Shown here one piece after another: positions 6,471-9,253 of a stretch of 9,253 bases of DNA. This DNA comes from Ruminococcus sp. UBA4240. Lineage in GTDB: Bacteria > Bacillota > Clostridia > Oscillospirales > Ruminococcaceae. Numbering within the stretch: position 1 is the stretch's first letter; each line of letters opens with the position of its first letter. Both the position numbers and the translations under genes were made by a program. The notes under the pieces are model-generated. The model saw nothing but the letters and a program-made list of their open reading frames with translations, searched no databases and was not told where the DNA came from. The stretch covers positions 1 to 9,253 of the forward strand of contig DGXE01000035.1 of assembly GCA_002395525.1 (NCBI GenBank). Reading direction: 5' to 3'.

Positions 6471-7812
6471 GCTCCAAGGCTGTATGCTCCGCACCATAGC
6501 CGCCCATGATATGATCCCCGAAGGCTCCCCGGTGACGGTGGGCTTTTCCGGCGGGGCGGACAGCACCGCACTTCTTCTGCTGCTGTACAGTCTTGCGGAC
6601 AGGCTGTCCGTCAGTCTGTCAGCGGTGCACGTAAACCACGGGATCAGAGGCGAAGAGGCAGACCGTGATGAGAGAGCCTGCAAAGAGCTGTGTACTCGTT
6701 ATCATATCCCCTTCTCATCTGTACACGTAGATGCTCCCTCCTTTGCTGCCAAAACAGGCAGGTCAATGGAGGAGGCGGCTCGTATATTGAGATACGAGGC
6801 ACTCAGTGAGGCATCAGGAAGCGGGCTCATAGCCACCGCCCACAACTGCGGCGACAATGCAGAGACCATACTTTTCAACATCATCCGTGGCACAGGGCTC
6901 AAAGGGCTGTGCGGCATCCCCTACAAACGGGGGAACATAATCCGCCCCCTGCTTGACATATCCCGTGAGGATATAGAGCTCTACCTGAAGGAGCAGGGGG
7001 AGGGCTTTGTCACAGACAGCACCAACCTCTCCGATGACTACACGAGGAACCGCATACGCCACAGGATCATCCCGGAGATGCAGGCGATCAACCCCTCCTT
7101 CACAAGGGCTGTGCTTTCATTAAAGGATCAGGCTTATCTGTACGAGGATCATCTGGCAGGCTGTCTTGACAGGGCAGTTGATATCCGCCGGGAACACCCT
7201 GCGGTAAGGCACAGAGCCATCGCAGAGCAGCTTTCTCTTCATGGTCTGAATGTATCAAGTGACAGGGTGCGGCTCCTTGATGAGCTGCTCATGGGCGGAA
7301 AAAACACAAGGTATCAGCTGAGCGGCAGTATCTTTGCCGTGTTTGACAGGGATGGCTTCCATATCGCAGATATGACCCCTTCTGCCCCCTTCTCACAGCA
7401 GATACACCTTCCCCGAACGGGGGAAAGGGTGAGCCTGACTGCGTATGACAGGAATGTGACAATTACAAGAAGAGTTAGTGATATATTACTTTATCACGAT
7501 GAAGTTAATAAAAATTTAACATATATGTCTCTGGACTGTGATAAAATACAAGGTGGCGTTATTTTGCGCACACGAAGGCCGGGAGACAAGATACTCCTCC
7601 CGGGCAGGGAGCACAGGACAGAGCTTAAAAAGCTCTATTCCTCCCTGAAGCTTCCCGCAGAACAGCGGGACAAAGCCCTTGTAATGGAGGACGAACAGGG
7701 GCTCATCTGGAGCGAATATGCAGGCACGGCGGCAAGAGCCGCAGCAAACGAACATACAAAGGATGTCATCACCATTGAGATCGGAGGAACAGCTGATGGA
7801 GAAAAACAATGA
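6454..7812 (+). CDS. tilS: tRNA(Ile)-lysidine synthetase
   Basis: This 452-residue PP-loop ATPase attaches lysine to C34 of the CAU-anticodon tRNA-Ile so that it reads AUA rather than AUG. It is normally essential, and AUA is used heavily in this window. The N-terminal domain has the PP-loop SGGADST (32-38), HVNHGIRG (59-66), ATAHNCGDNAET (127-138) and RPLLDISRE (164-172), then TDSTNLSDDYTRNRIRH (187-203), the tRNA-recognition stretch. The C-terminal TilS domain (about 368-441) holds RRPGDKI (374-380) and LKKLYSSLKLP (391-401). The start is GTG, backed by an internal ribosome binding site in dnaB. The 3' end overlaps hpt by 17 bp. Residues of about 333-369, the link between the middle and C-terminal domains, are encoded by markedly AT-rich DNA with codons unlike the rest. 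The second-motif sequence HNCGDN is a variant of the more usual HHxDDQ. Confidence 0.95.
   Translation: MNLTAKLQGCMLRTIAAHDMIPEGSPVTVGFSGGADSTALLLLLYSLADRLSVSLSAVHVNHGIRGEEADRDERACKELCTRYHIPFSSVHVDAPSFAAKTGRSMEEAARILRYEALSEASGSGLIATAHNCGDNAETILFNIIRGTGLKGLCGIPYKRGNIIRPLLDISREDIELYLKEQGEGFVTDSTNLSDDYTRNRIRHRIIPEMQAINPSFTRAVLSLKDQAYLYEDHLAGCLDRAVDIRREHPAVRHRAIAEQLSLHGLNVSSDRVRLLDELLMGGKNTRYQLSGSIFAVFDRDGFHIADMTPSAPFSQQIHLPRTGERVSLTAYDRNVTITRRVSDILLYHDEVNKNLTYMSLDCDKIQGGVILRTRRPGDKILLPGREHRTELKKLYSSLKLPAEQRDKALVMEDEQGLIWSEYAGTAARAAANEHTKDVITIEIGGTADGEKQ
7516..7547 (+). promoter_or_regulatory. Possible internal extended -10 promoter for hpt-ftsH
   Basis: Within the AT-rich patch of tilS, TGATAAAAT (7539-7547) is an extended -10 element with a 5/6 hexamer (TAAAAT). 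TTAACA (7516-7521) is a 5/6 -35 hexamer, but its 20-bp spacing is too long to be good. Transcription would start near 7554, about 240 bp before hpt. AT-rich DNA produces such matches easily, so this is tentative. Confidence 0.3.
7783..7787 (+). promoter_or_regulatory. hpt ribosome binding site (decides the start)
   Basis: GGAGG lies 8 nt upstream of the ATG at 7796, inside the tilS coding sequence. It excludes the in-frame upstream ATG at 7718, which would add 26 residues unrelated to the family. Confidence 0.75.
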
Positions 7813-8323
7813 AATAACCTGCCTTATCCCGGCATCTGATATACAGGCACGTGTAAAGCAGTGCGCAAAGGACATAAGCGAGGAATACAGGGACAAGAAT
7901 CTCCTGTTTGTAGGCATACTGAAGGGCTCCTTCGTATTTCTGTCGGATCTGGTGAGAGAGCTTACCATCCCCTGCGAGATCTCCTTTATGCAGGCTGCAA
8001 GCTACGGCTCAGGGAGCACATCAAGCGGCAGCGTTGATATTGCCCTTGATACCAAGAGATCCTTAAAGGGCTATGATGTCATAGTTGTTGAGGACATTAT
8101 AGACACCGGGCGCACCTTGCAGAAGATTTCGGAGATGCTCAGGGCAAGAGAGCCTGAGTCCCTCAGGGTAATAACCCTTCTGGACAAGCCCTCCCGCAGG
8201 ACAGTGGACTTTTCCGCAGATGAGTCCCTGTTCTCCATACACGATCTCTTCGTGGTGGGCTACGGGCTGGACTTCGGCGAGAAGTACAGGGAGCTCCCCT
8301 ATATCGGGGTGCTGTGCCCGTGA
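7796..8323 (+). CDS. hpt: Hypoxanthine phosphoribosyltransferase
   Basis: This 175-residue cytoplasmic purine-salvage enzyme converts hypoxanthine (and usually guanine) plus PRPP to IMP (GMP). It shows the LKGS pyrophosphate loop (42-45), the flexible loop region SYGSGSTSSG (69-78), the PRPP-binding motif VVEDIIDTGRTL (97-108) with the acidic pair E99-D100, and the C-terminal purine-binding segment VGYGLDFGEKYRELPYIG (154-171). Length fits the family at about 180. The start at 7796 is chosen from its ribosome binding site and homologue length. The gene overlaps tilS by 17 bp and precedes ftsH by 52 bp; tilS-hpt-ftsH is a conserved Firmicute order. In B. subtilis, TilS and HprT have been reported to interact and to affect ftsH expression. 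HPRTs of this group are commonly inhibited by ppGpp. Confidence 0.96.
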   Translation: MEKNNEITCLIPASDIQARVKQCAKDISEEYRDKNLLFVGILKGSFVFLSDLVRELTIPCEISFMQAASYGSGSTSSGSVDIALDTKRSLKGYDVIVVEDIIDTGRTLQKISEMLRAREPESLRVITLLDKPSRRTVDFSADESLFSIHDLFVVGYGLDFGEKYRELPYIGVLCP

Positions 8324-8375
8324 TTGCCCGTAAGGCAGTACACAGCAAAATCAGACACAAAGGAAAGGTAATCCA

Positions 8376-9253
8376 ATGAGAAAAAGCAGCGGAATCATTG
8401 TATACGTAATTATTGCCATTATCATGCTGTTCTCCCTTGTCTACTTCATGAAGCAGACCTCTCAGCCGAAGAATGACTATACCTACTCTGAGATCATGGG
8501 GTATTTTGACAGCTATGACGTGACGGAATACACCTTCGACCTGGGCACAGGGGAGCTCAAGATGAAGGTCAACGACGGCGGCACCATAAAGGACATAACC
8601 TACACCGTTCCCAACGTGAGCATATTCGTTGACGAGGTGCAGACAGGCTCCGGGGAGAACTACCGCAAGGCCTACAACGAAAAGCACCCAGATGCACCTT
8701 TAAAGCAGGAATACTACAAGATACAGGACAATTCCTGGATATACAACATCCTGCCCTCCGCCATCATTATGATAATGATGATAGCCTTCTTTATCTTCAT
8801 GATGAGACAGACAGGCGCAGGAGGACGGCTCAACAATTTCAGCAAAGCCAACATAAAGAACCAGTCCAAGAAAAAGACCACCTTCAAGGACGTGGCAGGC
8901 TGTGAGGAGGAAAAGGAAGAGCTGGCGGAGATCGTGGACTTCCTCAAGAATCCCAAGAAGTATAACGACATCGGCGCAAGAGTACCCAGGGGCGTGCTCC
9001 TTATGGGACCTCCGGGAACAGGTAAGACATTGCTCGCAAGATCCGTTGCAGGTGAGGCAGGCGTGCCCTTCTTTGCCATATCCGGTTCTGACTTTGTGGA
9101 AATGTTCGTGGGCGTAGGTGCATCAAGAGTAAGAGACCTCTTTGAGACTGCCAAGAAGAACGCACCCTCCATCGTGTTCATAGACGAGATAGATGCGGTG
9201 GGCCGTCAGAGAGGCGCCGGCCTTGGGGGCGGACATGATGAGCGTGAGCAGAC
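8376..9253 (+). CDS. ftsH: ATP-dependent zinc metalloprotease FtsH (5' part, runs off the edge)
   Basis: The first 292 codons of the membrane-bound AAA+ protease that degrades misfolded membrane proteins and selected regulators. One transmembrane helix lies at about 6-24, followed by an extracytoplasmic domain (about 27-120) and a second helix (about 122-143). The AAA+ module then begins with TFKDVAGCEEEKEEL (169-183). It has Walker A GPPGTGKT (211-218), the pore loop MFVGVGAS (243-250) and Walker B IVFIDEIDA (266-274, D270 and E271). The second region of homology and the HEXXH protease domain lie beyond the window. The start is ATG 8376 with AAGGAAAGG (8360-8368) 7 nt upstream. Nothing in the visible part looks broken. 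It follows hpt after 52 bp that hold no clear terminator or promoter. Confidence 0.96.
   Translation, partial: MRKSSGIIVYVIIAIIMLFSLVYFMKQTSQPKNDYTYSEIMGYFDSYDVTEYTFDLGTGELKMKVNDGGTIKDITYTVPNVSIFVDEVQTGSGENYRKAYNEKHPDAPLKQEYYKIQDNSWIYNILPSAIIMIMMIAFFIFMMRQTGAGGRLNNFSKANIKNQSKKKTTFKDVAGCEEEKEELAEIVDFLKNPKKYNDIGARVPRGVLLMGPPGTGKTLLARSVAGEAGVPFFAISGSDFVEMFVGVGASRVRDLFETAKKNAPSIVFIDEIDAVGRQRGAGLGGGHDEREQ

Noticed and set aside
1..9253. A defence system, prophage, integron, transposon or CRISPR array
   Set aside because: All seven genes are recognisable housekeeping genes, with no transposase, integrase, direct-repeat array or target-site duplication seen.

Overview
The window looks like chromosomal housekeeping DNA from a Gram-positive Firmicute, most likely a moderately GC-rich member of the Clostridia (Ruminococcus/Oscillospiraceae-like). 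The reasons are an RNase J and a membrane GdpP-type c-di-AMP phosphodiesterase, strong AGGAGG-type ribosome binding sites, heavy use of ATA and AGG codons, and the Firmicute order gdpP-rplI-dnaB. The genus is an inference from style, not from a diagnostic marker. All genes are on the + strand.

Layout: positions 1-327 hold no convincing protein gene. They carry a full-consensus extended -10 promoter (43-71) and a roughly 250-nt leader rich in inverted repeats. Seven genes follow: rnjA (RNase J with an unusually long lysine-rich N-terminal tail), gdpP, rplI (ribosomal protein L9), dnaB (replicative helicase), tilS (tRNA-Ile lysidine synthetase), hpt (hypoxanthine phosphoribosyltransferase) and the first 292 codons of ftsH, which runs off the right edge. 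Gaps between genes are at most about 60 bp, and dnaB/tilS and tilS/hpt each overlap by 17 bp. I see no intrinsic terminator anywhere, so the set can be read as one long operon from the promoter at 43-71. A possible internal promoter lies in an AT-rich patch inside tilS.

Together the genes cover mRNA decay (RNase J), c-di-AMP breakdown (GdpP), translation (L9 and AUA decoding by TilS), replication (DnaB), purine salvage (Hpt) and membrane proteolysis (FtsH). The run joins two blocks that are separate in Bacillus subtilis, gdpP-rplI-dnaC and tilS-hprT-ftsH, and places an RNA-decay enzyme in front of them.

I found no mobile element, CRISPR array, tRNA, rRNA or defence system, and nothing that amounts to a wholly new system. 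The parts most worth a second look are the structured rnjA leader, the RNase J tail, and the AT-rich island in tilS.
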